Numbered from the stretch's first letter, positions 8,633-19,600 are shown. The stretch: DNA of 64,000 bases from Streptomyces sp. CMB-StM0423 (GCF_002847285.1 NZ_CP025407.1:2048501-2112500), one strand, 5' to 3'. The notes: generated by a model not told the origin, from the sequence alone. Numbers and translations are program-made.

Positions 8633-8661
8633 TTGTGTGGATGACATGCGCGTGCCAATTT
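8633..8661 (+). promoter_or_regulatory. Candidate promoter of the serine protease gene
   Basis: TTGTGT (8633-8638), a 17-base gap, then CAATTT (8656-8661), about 70 bases before the protease start codon. Spacing is ideal and the -35 is fair, the -10 weak. Confidence 0.35.
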
Positions 8662-8729
8662 GGTCCCCGGCCAGTCGGTACGGCACCTCCCACAACCCCC
8701 ACATGGTTCACACAAAGGAGAACCACCGC

Positions 8730-9806
8730 ATGAGACCCCAGAAGTCCGCGCGTCTGGGCGGCACCCTCGCCGCCCTTCTCCTCCTCGGCACCGCCGCACT
8801 CGGCTCCACGGCCGCCGCGGCGCCCCCGCCGGCCGACCGTCCCGGGCAGGGGGTGCAGGCCGACGCCGCCACCCTCGCGCTCGACGCCGACGTCACCCGC
8901 ACCCTCGGCGGCGACAGCGCCGGCACCTACCTGGACGCCGGCACCGGCGAGCTGGTCGTGACGGTCACCGACAGGGCCGCCGCCGCCGAGGCCCGCGCCG
9001 CCGGCGCCCGCGCCGAGCTGGTCGAGCACAGCGCCGCGGAACTGCGCTCCGCGATGGGCGCCTTCGAGGACCGGGCGAAGATCACCGGCACCTCCTGGGG
9101 TGTCGATCCGGCCACCAACCAGATAGCCGTGCAGGCCGACTCCACCGTCTCGGCCGCCGAGTACGCGAAGCTGAAGCGCGTCGCGAAGAGCCTCGACGGC
9201 GCGGCCCGGGTGGAGCGGATACCCGGGGCGTTCAAGAAGGAGGTCCTCGGCGGCGACGCGATCTACGGCGGCGGCTACCGCTGCTCCGCGGCGTTCAACG
9301 TGACCAAGAACAACGCCCGCTACTTCGTCACCGCAGGACACTGCACCAACGCCGGCGCCTCCTGGTCGGCCACCAGCGGCGGCGCGGCCATCGGCACCCG
9401 CGAGGGCACCAGCTTCCCGACCAACGACTACGGCATCGTCCGCTACACCGACGGCTCCTCCCCCGCGGGCACCGTGAACCTCTACAACGGCAGCACCCGG
9501 GACATCTCCAGCGCCGCCAACGCCGTCGTCGGCCAGGCCATCCAGAAGAGCGGCTCCACCACCCAGGTCACCAGCGGCACCGTGACCGCGGTGAACGTGA
9601 CCGTCAACTACAGCGACGGCCCCGTCTACAACATGGTCCGCACCACCGCCTGCTCCGCCGGCGGCGACAGCGGCGGCGCCCACTTCTCGGGCAACGTCGC
9701 GTACGGCATCCACTCCGGCAGCTCGGGCTGCACCGGCACCAACGGCTCCGCCATCCACCAGCCGGTCACCGAGGCGCTCAGCGTGTACGGCGTGAGCGTC
9801 TACTGA
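8730..9806 (+). CDS. Secreted streptogrisin-type serine protease (S1, alpha-lytic subfamily)
   Basis: A 358-residue preproprotein. AAAGGAG lies 9 bases before the ATG. Residues 1-31 are a Sec signal peptide with a basic start and hydrophobic core. Residues about 33-172 are the alpha-lytic-type propeptide that acts as folding chaperone. The mature enzyme probably begins near VLGGDAIYGGGYRC (173-186), matching the known start region of S. griseus proteases A/B. Catalytic triad: His204 in TAGHC, Asp233 in TNDYGIV, Ser314 in GGDSGG. Four cysteines (185, 205, 308, 334) would make two disulphides. Expected to be an extracellular chymotrypsin-like protease. It stands alone, divergent from cimA, with its own terminator. 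Confidence 0.96.
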   Translation: MRPQKSARLGGTLAALLLLGTAALGSTAAAAPPPADRPGQGVQADAATLALDADVTRTLGGDSAGTYLDAGTGELVVTVTDRAAAAEARAAGARAELVEHSAAELRSAMGAFEDRAKITGTSWGVDPATNQIAVQADSTVSAAEYAKLKRVAKSLDGAARVERIPGAFKKEVLGGDAIYGGGYRCSAAFNVTKNNARYFVTAGHCTNAGASWSATSGGAAIGTREGTSFPTNDYGIVRYTDGSSPAGTVNLYNGSTRDISSAANAVVGQAIQKSGSTTQVTSGTVTAVNVTVNYSDGPVYNMVRTTACSAGGDSGGAHFSGNVAYGIHSGSSGCTGTNGSAIHQPVTEALSVYGVSVY

Positions 9807-9833
9807 CGCACCGGCAGCACCACACGGCACGAA

Positions 9834-9866
9834 GGGGGCCGCCGCCGCAGCCCGGCGGCGGCCCCC
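9834..9866 (+). terminator. Protease terminator hairpin
   Basis: Perfect 13-bp stem (9834-9846 with 9854-9866), 7-base loop, 27 bases after the protease stop. Confidence 0.75.
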
Positions 9867-9874
9867 GGCGCCGC

Positions 9875-9899
9875 GGTACGGAGCCGCCGGCCCCGTACC
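9875..9899 (-). terminator. Terminator-like hairpin downstream of ilvE
   Basis: GGTACGG (9875-9881) pairs with CCGTACC (9893-9899), 55 bases beyond the ilvE stop. It lies next to the protease terminator between convergent genes. Confidence 0.45.
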
Positions 9900-9954
9900 C
9901 CGGCGTCAGCCGGACCGCAACCGAGCCCGGCCCGCACCTCGGCGAGCCCCTGCC

Positions 9955-11049
9955 TCAGCCCAGCTCATGCATCCACCCGTGCGGGTCCGGCGCCTGCCCC
10001 GTCTGCACGTCGACCAGCGCCTTGCGCAGCCGCGCCGTGACCGGCCCCATCGCCCCGTCGGCGACGGTCCACTCCGCCGTGCTCGACTTGGCGTGCCCCA
10101 CCGGCGTGATGACCGCCGCCGTGCCGCACGCGAAGGTCTCCGAGATCGTGCCGTCCAGGCAGCCGGCCTGCCACTCCTCCTTGGAGATCCGCACCTCGCC
10201 GGTGCGGTAGCCGAGGTCGGCGGCGATGGTCAGCAGCGAGTCGCGGGTGATGCCCGGCAGCAGCGTGCCGGTCAGCTCGGGCGTGACCACCTCCGCCCCG
10301 GGGCCCTCGCCCCGCACGAAGTACAGGTTCATCCCGCCCATCTCCTCGATCCACCGGCGCTCCACCGCGTCCAGCCACACCACCTGGTCGCAGCCCTGCT
10401 GCACGGCCTGGAGGGTCGCGGCCATCGCGCCCGCGTAGTTGCCCGCGCACTTGGCCTCGCCGGTGCCGCCGGGCGCGGCGCGCACGTACTCCTCGGTGAG
10501 CCAGACCGACACCGGCTTGATGCCGCCCGTGAAGTACGCGCCGGCCGGCGAGGCCAGCACCATGAACAGGTACTCGTGCGCCGGGGAGTTCACGCCGAGG
10601 CCGACCTCGGTGGCGAACATGAACGGGCGCAGGTAGAGCGACTCCTCGCCGGTGCCCGGCACCCACGCCTTGTCCTGGCGCACCAGCGCGTCGATGGCCG
10701 CCACGAAGGTCTCGACGGGAAGCTCCGGCATCGCCAGCCGGCGCGCGGAGAGCTGGAAGCGGCGCGCGTTGGCGTCGGGACGGAAGGTGCGGACGCTGCC
10801 GTCCGGCTGCCGGTACGCCTTCAGCCCCTCGAAGATGGACTGCCCGTAGTGCAGCGCCATCGTCGCCGGGTCGAGGGTGAGCGGGGCGTACGGCTGGAGC
10901 TGCGCGTCGTGCCAGCCGCGGCCTTCGGTCCACTTGATCGTGACCATGTGGTCGGTGAAGTGCTTGCCGAAGCCGGGGTTGGTCAGGATCGCCTCGCGCT
11001 CCGCGTCGGACAGCGGGTGCGCGGACGGCTTGAGCTCGATGGTGGTCAT
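9955..11049 (-). CDS. ilvE: Branched-chain amino acid aminotransferase IlvE
   Basis: A 364-residue fold-type IV PLP aminotransferase. It carries out the last step of Ile, Leu and Val synthesis (and the first of their breakdown), using glutamate as amino donor. The PLP lysine is in GEAKCAGNYAGAM, the substrate loop in MALHYGQSIFEGLKAYR, and the cofactor phosphate site in GTLLPGITRDSLL. Length is normal for the actinobacterial type. The ATG at 11049 has AAGGA about 10 bases upstream; longer starts run into the promoter region. It is separated from leuB (same strand) by about 270 bases and has its own promoter candidate. Confidence 0.97.
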   Translation of the reverse strand: MTTIELKPSAHPLSDAEREAILTNPGFGKHFTDHMVTIKWTEGRGWHDAQLQPYAPLTLDPATMALHYGQSIFEGLKAYRQPDGSVRTFRPDANARRFQLSARRLAMPELPVETFVAAIDALVRQDKAWVPGTGEESLYLRPFMFATEVGLGVNSPAHEYLFMVLASPAGAYFTGGIKPVSVWLTEEYVRAAPGGTGEAKCAGNYAGAMAATLQAVQQGCDQVVWLDAVERRWIEEMGGMNLYFVRGEGPGAEVVTPELTGTLLPGITRDSLLTIAADLGYRTGEVRISKEEWQAGCLDGTISETFACGTAAVITPVGHAKSSTAEWTVADGAMGPVTARLRKALVDVQTGQAPDPHGWMHELG

Positions 11050-11134
11050 GAGATTCGTGTCCTTCACCGTTCGGTGGGTGGCGGACCGCGTCCCGTACCG
11101 AGGTCCTCGCACCCGAAGGTACTAGGACGTCCGA

Positions 11135-11164
11135 GCATTACCCCGTGCCGCGGCCCCCTGTCGA
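11135..11164 (-). promoter_or_regulatory. Candidate ilvE promoter
   Basis: On the minus strand TCGACA (11159-11164), an 18-base spacer, then TAATGC (11135-11140). This would give a leader of about 80 bases before ilvE. A hairpin-forming CCCCCTGTC...GACGGGGG (11154-11176) overlaps the -35. No leader peptide rich in branched-chain residues was seen here. Confidence 0.4.
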
Positions 11165-11229
11165 TTATGACGGGGGCGCGGGCAGCGGCAAGCGTGGCGG
11201 TGGTACGCGGCCCGAAGGGTCATCGTCGC

Positions 11230-11258
11230 ACCGGCGCCGCCCGGAGGGCAGCGCCGGT
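11230..11258 (-). terminator. leuB terminator hairpin
   Basis: ACCGGCGC pairs with GCGCCGGT, then a C-A mismatch and a further GCCC/GGGC pairing around a GGA loop, 63 bases beyond the leuB stop. It would separate leuB from ilvE. Confidence 0.6.
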
Positions 11259-11320
11259 CGGCCGTAACGAGAAACCTGACCGGCCGGGCCGGCCGCGGCG
11301 AGCGTGTGTGGTCCCGGCGG

Positions 11321-12361
11321 TCAGCCGGATACTCGGGCGGCGAGCGCGTCGCCGATCTCGTCCGTGCTGCGCGCCGCGGTGCCCCGCGCGGCGAGGTCGG
11401 CCTCGACGGCCTCCTCGACGCGGGCGGCCTGCGCGGCGTAGCCGAGGTGGCGCAGCAGCAGGGCGACCGACAGCACCGTGGCCGTCGGGTCGGCCTTGCC
11501 GGTGCCGGCGATGTCCGGCGCGGAGCCGTGGACCGGCTCGAACATCGACGGGAAGGCGCCGGTCGGGTTGATGTTCCCGGAGGCGGCGAGGCCGATACCG
11601 CCGCTGATGGCGGCGGCGAGGTCGGTGAGGATGTCGCCGAAGAGGTTGTCGGTGACGATCACGTCGAACCGCTCGGGCCGGGTGGTGAGGAAGATCGTCG
11701 CGGCGTCGACGTGCAGGTAGTCCGTGGTGACGTCGGGGTACTCGGCGCCGACCCGGTCGAAGGTGTTCTTCCACAGGTGGCCGGCGTAGACGAGCACGTT
11801 GTTCTTGTGCACGAGCGTCAGCTTCCGGCGCGGGCGGGCCCGGGCGCGCTCGAACGCGTCCCGGACCACGCGCTCCACGCCGTACGCGGTGTTGACGCTG
11901 ACCTCGGTGGCGACCTCGGCCGGGGTGCCGGTGCGCAGGCTGCCGCCGTTGCCGGTGTACGGGCCCTCGGTGCCCTCGCGGACGACGACGAAGTCGATGG
12001 CGGGGCGGCCGGCGAGCGGGGTCTCGGTGCCCGGGAAGAGCTTCGACGGGCGCAGGTTCACGTAGTGGTCGAAGGCGAAGCGCAGCTTCAGCAGCAGCCC
12101 GCGCTCCAGCACGCCGGACGGCACCGAGGGGTCACCGATGGCGCCGAGCAGGATCGCGTCGTAGTCCTTGAGGGCCGCCAGCTCCGCGTCCGGCAGGGTC
12201 TCGCCCGTGGCATGCCAGCGCCGGGCGCCCAGATCGTAGCTCTCGGTCTCCAGCTTCACGTCCTGCGGCAGGACGGCGGAGAGCACTTTCAGGCCCTGGG
12301 CCACGACCTCGGGGCCGATGCCGTCGCCGGGAATGGACGCGAGACGAATGCTGCGAGACAT
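11321..12361 (-). CDS. leuB: 3-isopropylmalate dehydrogenase LeuB
   Basis: A 346-residue NAD-dependent beta-decarboxylating dehydrogenase that oxidises 3-isopropylmalate to 2-oxoisocaproate in leucine synthesis. Start motif [20 protein letters not shown] (residues 4-23), the metal-binding [20 protein letters not shown] (about 240-260) and [19 protein letters not shown] are all intact. The ATG at 12361 gives the family's usual length, whereas longer forms add an Arg-rich non-conserved tail. No ribosome-binding site precedes it. TAGGCT lies 7 bases upstream, so the mRNA may be leaderless, although no convincing -35 box was found. Confidence 0.97.
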   Translation of the reverse strand: MSRSIRLASIPGDGIGPEVVAQGLKVLSAVLPQDVKLETESYDLGARRWHATGETLPDAELAALKDYDAILLGAIGDPSVPSGVLERGLLLKLRFAFDHYVNLRPSKLFPGTETPLAGRPAIDFVVVREGTEGPYTGNGGSLRTGTPAEVATEVSVNTAYGVERVVRDAFERARARPRRKLTLVHKNNVLVYAGHLWKNTFDRVGAEYPDVTTDYLHVDAATIFLTTRPERFDVIVTDNLFGDILTDLAAAISGGIGLAASGNINPTGAFPSMFEPVHGSAPDIAGTGKADPTATVLSVALLLRHLGYAAQAARVEEAVEADLAARGTAARSTDEIGDALAARVSG

Positions 12362-12492
12362 GCGGGGGAGCCTACGCGCTACGTCTTGCGGGATGACACC
12401 GCCGTCCGGGATGTGGACATACCGCGGGCGTTCACCACGCCGACGGCCGCGGTTCTCCGGTGCGTCGGCAACGAGAGGGAATGCTCGGACAT

Positions 12493-14055
12493 ATGGAGAC
12501 CCCCGGCTTCGGCATCCCCCCGCGGCTCGCCCGCAGCATGAGCATGGCCGAACAGCACGAGTACCTGCGCCGCGCACTCTCCCGGCGACGCGTCGTCACG
12601 GGCGCCGGCGGGCTGGCGGGCGGGCTGCTGCTCGCCGGGTGCAGCGAGAGCGGCGGTCCCGGGCGTACGGACGACTCCTCGGCGGACTCCGTCAGCCCCG
12701 CGCCCACCGGTGCGGCGGCGTTCGGCCGGCATCTGGCGTTCGGCGCCGACCCGCGCAGCCAGATGCGGGTGGGCTGGCAGCTCCCGCTGCCCGTGCGCCG
12801 GCCGTACGTGCGCTTCGGCACCGAGGACGGCGACCTCGGCGGACGCGTCGAGGCGGAGATCCGGCCGCTGAAGACCCCGGCGCTCAGCGGCCTGCCGGCG
12901 CTGGAGCAGCACTACGTGCACGCCTCGCTCGACGGCCTCGCGCCCGGCACGGCGTACGTCTACGGCCTCGGCCACGACGGGTTCGACCCGGCCTCCCGCG
13001 ACGCCGCCGGGCACCTCGCGACGTTCCGTACCGCACCCGCCGGGCCCCGGCGCTTCGTCTTCACCGCCTTCGGGGACCAGGGCACGGGATCCGCGGCCCG
13101 CGCCACCACCCGGGGCATCCGCGACCTGCCCGGCGGGCCGCCGGCCTTCCATCTGCACGCCGGCGACATCTGCTACGCCGAGGACTCCGGGCGCGGCCTG
13201 GAGAGCGACCACTACGACGCCCGGGTGTGGGACCGCTTCATGCGGCAGATCGACCCGGTGTCCTCACGGGTCCCGTGGATGCCGGCGATGGGCAACCACG
13301 ACATGGAGGCGTGGTACTCCCCCGACGGCTACGGCGGCCAGCGCGCCCGCTGGACGCTGCCGGGCAACGGCTTCGACCCGCGCGAGGCGCCCGGCGTGTA
13401 CTCCTTCGTCTACGGCAACGTCGCCGTCGTGGCGCTGGACGCCAACGACGTGTCGTACGAGATCCCGGCCAACCTCGGCTACACCGACGGCGCCCAGGCA
13501 CGCTGGCTCGACCGGCGGCTCGGGGAGCTGCGCGGCGCGCAGGGCGTCGACTTCGTCGTGGTCTTCTTCCACCACTGCGCGTACTCCACCAGCACGCACG
13601 CCTCGGACGGCGGGGTGCGCGGGCACTTCACACCGCTCTTCGACAAGCACCGGGTGGATCTGGTGATCAACGGCCACAACCACGTCTACGAGCGCACCGA
13701 CGCGCTGCGCGCCGGGGCTCTGACCCGCCCGCTGCCGATCGGCGGCTCCGCGGATCCCGAGCGGGACGGCGCGGTCTACGTCACCGCGGGCGGCGGCGGG
13801 CGCAAGCTCTACGACTTCACCGCACCGGACAGCTACGAGGGCCGCCGCCGCGACCGCGACGTGGTGCACACCTTCGCCTGGACGCGCGACGGCGAGAAGG
13901 CGCCGGAGGACGTGGAGTGGTCGCGGGTGCGCTACACCGGCTACTCGTTCCTGGCGGTGGAGTCCCGTCCCGGCACCTCGCCCGCGCTGCGGGTCGCCGC
14001 GTACGCCGAGGACGGCAGGCGGATCGACCGGTTCGAGCTGGTACGGGGCCGCTGA
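12493..14055 (+). CDS. Tat-exported metallophosphoesterase lipoprotein (purple acid phosphatase-like)
   Basis: About 520 residues. The N-terminus has a twin-arginine signal, [20 protein letters not shown] followed by Cys, so it should be exported folded and lipid-anchored to the membrane outer face. A fibronectin-like N-terminal domain ([19 protein letters not shown]) precedes a calcineurin-like metallophosphatase domain. Metal and catalytic motifs are [35 protein letters not shown] and [11 protein letters not shown]. Probably a phosphomonoesterase that scavenges phosphate or acts on nucleotides or phospholipids. The ATG at 12493 lies 12 bases after GAGAGGGA; an ATG at 12481 directly abuts that site and is less likely. 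Monocistronic, divergent from leuB. Confidence 0.9.
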   Translation: METPGFGIPPRLARSMSMAEQHEYLRRALSRRRVVTGAGGLAGGLLLAGCSESGGPGRTDDSSADSVSPAPTGAAAFGRHLAFGADPRSQMRVGWQLPLPVRRPYVRFGTEDGDLGGRVEAEIRPLKTPALSGLPALEQHYVHASLDGLAPGTAYVYGLGHDGFDPASRDAAGHLATFRTAPAGPRRFVFTAFGDQGTGSAARATTRGIRDLPGGPPAFHLHAGDICYAEDSGRGLESDHYDARVWDRFMRQIDPVSSRVPWMPAMGNHDMEAWYSPDGYGGQRARWTLPGNGFDPREAPGVYSFVYGNVAVVALDANDVSYEIPANLGYTDGAQARWLDRRLGELRGAQGVDFVVVFFHHCAYSTSTHASDGGVRGHFTPLFDKHRVDLVINGHNHVYERTDALRAGALTRPLPIGGSADPERDGAVYVTAGGGGRKLYDFTAPDSYEGRRRDRDVVHTFAWTRDGEKAPEDVEWSRVRYTGYSFLAVESRPGTSPALRVAAYAEDGRRIDRFELVRGR

Positions 14056-14152
14056 GCGGCCGCCGTGCGCGGGCCGGGGCCCGGGGGCGGTGGCGCGGCG
14101 GGCCGGGTACGGGAGTGGCGCAGCCGGGCGGTAGCCGTGGCGGGGCGGCGGC

Positions 14153-14299
14153 TCAGTGGCCGGTCGCGCCGCCGTTGTCGCGGCGGTCGAACGCCCGCTG
14201 CAGCGCGGCGGCGGCGTTCTTCCGGGCGATCGCGGAGTCCTGGCTCTGCGCGGTGCGAGCGGAGTGACGGGCGCGGCGGACCGTGGTGGTGGCAGCCAT
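14153..14299 (-). CDS. Small basic hypothetical protein (48 aa)
   Basis: A 48-residue protein beginning MAATTTVRRARHSARTAQ, very rich in Ala, Arg, Ser and Thr, with a predicted helix KNAAAALQRAFDRRD. No domain recognised, no signal peptide. GAGGAG lies 7 bases before the ATG, an unusually good ribosome-binding site for this window, which is the main reason to accept it. It lies alone between the phosphatase and HAD genes, with about 220 bases of non-coding DNA upstream. I recall similar small proteins in other Streptomyces but cannot name a function. Confidence 0.65.
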   Translation of the reverse strand: MAATTTVRRARHSARTAQSQDSAIARKNAAAALQRAFDRRDNGGATGH

Positions 14300-14423
14300 G
14301 GGGCAGCTCCTCTGGGGCGCTGGGAAGACCTGGGGACGCCGCTGGGGCGGGAGCGGCGCCGCAGGGGTGACCTGCGTGAGGCGCCAGACCTCGACCACCG
14401 TCGCTGTTCGGCGAGCGTTCGGC

Positions 14424-14439
14424 TCCTACAAAAGTAGGA
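14424..14439. promoter_or_regulatory. Perfect palindrome upstream of the 48-residue protein gene
   Basis: TCCTAC-AAAA-GTAGGA, 125 bases before the small gene start, in an unusually AT-rich patch. TTGACG overlaps its edge on the minus strand. TTCCTAC recurs about 50 bases away (14475-14481). It could be an operator or a short hairpin. Confidence 0.4.
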
Positions 14440-14518
14440 CGTCAAAGCGTTCTTGTCTCGCCATATACTCGGGCTTCCTACTATCTGAGACGGCACCCCC
14501 GCCGACCTGCGGTGATTG

Positions 14519-15229
14519 TTACGGTTCCAGGGTGCCGAGGAGCGGCCCGAGCTGGCCGGGCGAGGTGATACGGCGCACGGCCGGGGCCGCGCTCCCGGCC
14601 GCCCGCGCCGCGCCCGGGCGGTCCAGCCAGATCCCCGTCAGCCCCGCCGCGTCCGCGCCCGCCGCGTCGGTGTCGGGCCGGTCGCCGACGTACGCGACGC
14701 GCTCCGGCGGCAGTCCGAGGGCGGCGCAGGCGGCGTGGAACGCGCCGGCAGCGGGCTTGGCGATGCCGAGCTCCTCGGAGCACACCAGGGCCTCGAAGCG
14801 GTCGTGCACGCCGATGGCACGGAGCTTCTCCTCCTGGTGCGGGGCGCTGTTGTTGGACAGCAGGCCGTGCCTGCGGGCCGGGGTGAGGCCGTCGAGTGCC
14901 GGTACGACGTCGGGGAAGACCCGCCAGTGCCGCCGGTACGCGGCCAGGTAGCCGGCCATCCAGACGTCGGCCTCGGCGTCGGTCAGCGGCCGGCCGGCGA
15001 GCGCCCGGGCCCGTTCGCGGCGCTGGGCCAGGAAGGTGAACTCCCCGGCGAGGTAGCGGTCCACGTACTCCTCGGAGACCGCGTGCCAGTGCTCCGCGGC
15101 GGCCTCCGGCGAGGCGTACCGGCCCAGCAGCCCGCGCGCGGTCAGGTACTCCAGCGCGGCGCGCCGCTCGGCGCCGGAGTGGTCGAAGATCGTGTCGTCG
15201 ATGTCCCAGACCACGGCGAGGATCCGCAT
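14519..15229 (-). CDS. HAD-superfamily hydrolase
   Basis: A 236-residue cytosolic phosphohydrolase of the haloacid dehalogenase fold. All four motifs are visible: WDIDDTIFDH (nucleophile and acid Asp) at residues 8-17, LLSNNSAP (motif II Ser) near 123, GIAKPAAGAF (motif III Lys) near 154, and YVGDRPDTDAAGADAAG (motif IV Asp pair) near 181. The helical cap lies between motifs I and II (C1 type). Substrate cannot be told; many relatives act on sugar or nucleoside phosphates. It stands alone, followed by a 40-base gap to the next conserved region. Confidence 0.9.
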   Translation of the reverse strand: MRILAVVWDIDDTIFDHSGAERRAALEYLTARGLLGRYASPEAAAEHWHAVSEEYVDRYLAGEFTFLAQRRERARALAGRPLTDAEADVWMAGYLAAYRRHWRVFPDVVPALDGLTPARRHGLLSNNSAPHQEEKLRAIGVHDRFEALVCSEELGIAKPAAGAFHAACAALGLPPERVAYVGDRPDTDAAGADAAGLTGIWLDRPGAARAAGSAAPAVRRITSPGQLGPLLGTLEP

Positions 15230-15290
15230 GTCACGACGGTAACGCGGGGCGGGCGCCGGCGGCTGCCGGGAGAGCGCGCGGGGGCGGACG

Positions 15291-16874
15291 TCAGACCGTG
15301 AAGCGGTCCGGGTCGGCCGCCGCCCAGTCGGCGGCCCAGGCCCGCGGCGGCTCGGCCAGGAGCTGCCCGGGCGCCGGCGGCGGCAGCGGCCGGTCGTCGC
15401 GGCGGACGGCGCGGGGCTCGATGCGGACGCGCAGTTGGTGCCGGCGCAGTTGGGCCGGGTCGTCCACGCCCATCGCCGACATGATCTCCAGGGCGCTCTG
15501 CACCGTGGCGCGCTGGAAGCGCTCCACGCGCACCGTCTTGTCGGCCACGTCCAGCGACTGCACCCGCCGCGGGTCCTGTGTGGTCACGCCGACCGGGCAG
15601 GTGTTGGTGTGGCAGCGCTGGGTCTGCAGGCAGCCGAGGGCGAACATCATCGCGCGGGCCGAGTTCGTGTAGTCCGCGCCCTGGATGAGCCGCTTGACGA
15701 TGTCGGAGCCGGTGGCGACCTTGCCCGCGGCGCCGATGCGGATACGGTCCCGCAGCCCGGTGCCGATGAGGGCGCCGTGCACGGCCGCCAGTCCCTGGGT
15801 GAGCGGGGCGCCGATGTTGTCGGCGAACTCCAGCGGCCCCGCCCCCGTACCGCCTTCCGAACCGTCGACCAGGATGAAGTCGGGCGCGGTGCCCTCGGCG
15901 AGCATCGCCTTGCAGACCGCGAGCAACTGCACCCGCGAGCCCACGCACAGCTTGATCCCGGCCGGCTTGCCGCCGGCCAGCTCCCGCATCCGGGCGACGA
16001 ACCGCACCAGCTCGCGCGGGGTGGAGAAGACCCGGTGGTACGGCGGCGAGACCACGGTCTCGCCCTGGGGCACGCCGCGGGTACGGGCGATCCTGGCGTC
16101 GACCTTGGCACCGGGCAGCAGCCCGCCGATGCCGGGCTTGGCGCCCTGGGACAGCTTCAGCGACACGCACTTGACCCGGTCGTCGGCGGCCTTGTCGGCG
16201 AACTGCCGGGCGTCGAAGTCGCCGTCGGCGGTACGGCAGCCGAAGTAGGCGGTGCCGATCTCCCACACCAGGTCGCCGCCGGGCCGCAGATGGAACTCGG
16301 AGATGCCGCCCTCGCCGGTGTCGTGCGCGAAGCCGCCGCGTGCGGCGCCGCCGTTGAGCGCGAGGACGGCGTGGGAGGAGATCGCGCCGAAGCTCATCGC
16401 GGAGACGTTCAGCAGCGCCATGTCGTACGGCCTGGTGCAGTCGGGTCCGCCGACGCGGACCCGCGGCGGGGTCGTGGGCATCGTCACCGGAGCCATGGAG
16501 TGCACGAGGAACTGGTAGCCGGGGGCCTCCACGTCACGCTCCGTACCGAAGGGCTCCTCGGCGTCGGTGCCCTTGGCGCGCGCGTAGACGATGCTGCGCA
16601 CGTTGCGGTCGAAGGGGCGGCCGTCGAAGTTCCGCTCGATGAAGTACTGCTGCATCTCGGGGCGGAGCTTCTCCAGCAGGAAGCGCAGATGGCCCACCAG
16701 CGGGTAGTTCCGCAGCACGGAGTGGCGGCGCTGGAGCACGTCCCACACGCCGAGCCCCGCGAGCGCCAGCAGCACGCCCGCGGCCGGCCACCAGGCGCCC
16801 GACACCAGCGTCGCGGCGAGGGTGCACCCGATGGCGGCCACGACGACGGCGGCGAAGAAGCTCATCCTCTTCAT
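15291..16874 (-). CDS. Membrane-anchored FMN glutamate synthase-like protein
   Basis: A 527-residue protein related to the FMN-binding synthase domain of glutamate synthase. Two hydrophobic helices (residues about 5-24 and 27-44) should anchor it in the membrane. The FMN barrel shows LLNVSAMSFGAISSHAVLAL, HDTGEGGIS, FILVDGSEGGTGAGP and the iron-sulphur cysteines in CLQTQRCHTNTCPVG. The glutaminase domain and the C-terminal beta-helix of true GltB are missing. It therefore cannot be an ordinary glutamate synthase unless ammonia comes from elsewhere, and its reaction is unknown. An ATG at 16865 is an alternative start. It lies just downstream of pruA but beyond a hairpin. Confidence 0.88.
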   Translation of the reverse strand: MKRMSFFAAVVVAAIGCTLAATLVSGAWWPAAGVLLALAGLGVWDVLQRRHSVLRNYPLVGHLRFLLEKLRPEMQQYFIERNFDGRPFDRNVRSIVYARAKGTDAEEPFGTERDVEAPGYQFLVHSMAPVTMPTTPPRVRVGGPDCTRPYDMALLNVSAMSFGAISSHAVLALNGGAARGGFAHDTGEGGISEFHLRPGGDLVWEIGTAYFGCRTADGDFDARQFADKAADDRVKCVSLKLSQGAKPGIGGLLPGAKVDARIARTRGVPQGETVVSPPYHRVFSTPRELVRFVARMRELAGGKPAGIKLCVGSRVQLLAVCKAMLAEGTAPDFILVDGSEGGTGAGPLEFADNIGAPLTQGLAAVHGALIGTGLRDRIRIGAAGKVATGSDIVKRLIQGADYTNSARAMMFALGCLQTQRCHTNTCPVGVTTQDPRRVQSLDVADKTVRVERFQRATVQSALEIMSAMGVDDPAQLRRHQLRVRIEPRAVRRDDRPLPPPAPGQLLAEPPRAWAADWAAADPDRFTV

Positions 16875-16912
16875 ACGCCATCCATACGACCACAGCCCGG
16901 GACCGCGCGCGC

Positions 16913-16981
16913 GGGACCGCCCCCGGCCGACGGGGGAGGCGACCGGGGGCGGCGTGTGCGGGGACCGCGCGGGGCGGTCCC
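16913..16981 (-). terminator. Long hairpin after pruA
   Basis: GGGACCGCCCC (16913-16923) pairs perfectly with GGGGCGGTCCC (16971-16981) across a GC-rich loop that can fold further. It begins 8 bases beyond the pruA stop and separates it from the FMN protein gene. Confidence 0.6.
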
Positions 16982-16988
16982 GGGGGCG

Positions 16989-18620
<1,632 letters not shown>

Positions 18621-18673
18621 GGTTGCCGTTCTCCTTCGAGGTGCGGAGTCTTTCGGGGGGCTCGCGGGGGTCG

Positions 18674-19600
18674 TCAGCGGCGGCCGGCCAGGGCGCGCAG
18701 GAAGAAGGCCGTGTTCGCCGGGCGCTCGGCGAGCCTGCGCATGAAGTAGCCGTACCAGTCGGTGCCGTAGGGGGTGTAGACGCGCATCCGGTGGCCCTCG
18801 GCCACCAGCCGCTGCTGCTCCTGGGTACGGATGCCGTAGAGCATCTGGAACTCGTACTCGTCGGTCTTGCGGCCGTGCCGGCGGGCCAGCTCCTGGGTGA
18901 TGGCGATCATCCGGGGGTCGTGGGTGCCGATCATGGGGTAGCCGCGGCCGGTCATGAGGATCTTCAGGCAGCGCACGTACGCCCGGTCCACCTCCGGCTT
19001 GTCCTGGAAGGCGACGACGGCGGGCTCCTTGTACGCGCCCTTGACCAGCCGCACCCGGGAGCCCTCGCCGGCGAGGTCGCGGCAGTCCTCCTCGGTGCGG
19101 AAGAGGTACGCCTGGAGCACCGCGCCGGTCTGCGGGAAGCGCTCACGCAGGGTGCGCAGGATGGCGAGCGTGGAGTCGACGGTGGCGTGGTCCTCCATGT
19201 CGAGGGTGACCGTCGTGCCGGCCGCGGCCGCGGCTTCGACCACCGGAGTGACGTGGGCGAGCGCGAGGTCGTGGCCGCCGGGGAGCGCCTGGCCGAAGGC
19301 GGAGAGCTTCACGGACATCTCGGCGCGGGGCCCCAGCCCCTCGTGCTTCAGCGCCTCGGTGAGGCCGAGGTACGCGTCCCGGGCGCGCAGCGCCTCGCGG
19401 GGGTCGGTGACGTCCTCGCCGAGGTGGTCGAGGGTGACCTCAAGACCGCGGGCGGACAGGTCGCGGACGGCGGCGACGGCGTCGGCCAGCTCCTCGCCGG
19501 CCACGAAGCGCGCGACCACCTGGCGGCTGACCGGCGCGGCCGAGACGACGCGACGGATTCCGTCGCTGCGCGCGGCGGCGAGAAGCACGGGACCCAGCAC
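18674..19600 (-). CDS. putA: Proline dehydrogenase (monofunctional)
   Basis: A 308-residue FAD-dependent proline dehydrogenase that oxidises proline to pyrroline-5-carboxylate, passing electrons to the quinone pool. Barrel and flavin motifs: LDHLGEDV, EMSVKLSAFGQ, TLDMEDHATVD, LQAYLFRTEED, RLVKGAYKEPA, IGTHDPRMI, and the proline-binding tail YTPYGTDWYGYFMRRLAERP. The GTG at 19600 has GGAGG 6 bases upstream and gives the usual length; an upstream ATG at 19684 would add 28 non-conserved residues. First gene of the putA-pruA operon, divergent from the PucR-type regulator, so probably controlled by it. Confidence 0.96.
   Translation of the reverse strand: MLGPVLLAAARSDGIRRVVSAAPVSRQVVARFVAGEELADAVAAVRDLSARGLEVTLDHLGEDVTDPREALRARDAYLGLTEALKHEGLGPRAEMSVKLSAFGQALPGGHDLALAHVTPVVEAAAAAGTTVTLDMEDHATVDSTLAILRTLRERFPQTGAVLQAYLFRTEEDCRDLAGEGSRVRLVKGAYKEPAVVAFQDKPEVDRAYVRCLKILMTGRGYPMIGTHDPRMIAITQELARRHGRKTDEYEFQMLYGIRTQEQQRLVAEGHRMRVYTPYGTDWYGYFMRRLAERPANTAFFLRALAGRR

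Noticed and set aside
11154..11176. Leader-peptide attenuator for ilvE
   Set aside because: A hairpin exists but no short frame with clustered Ile/Leu/Val codons and no T-run were found.
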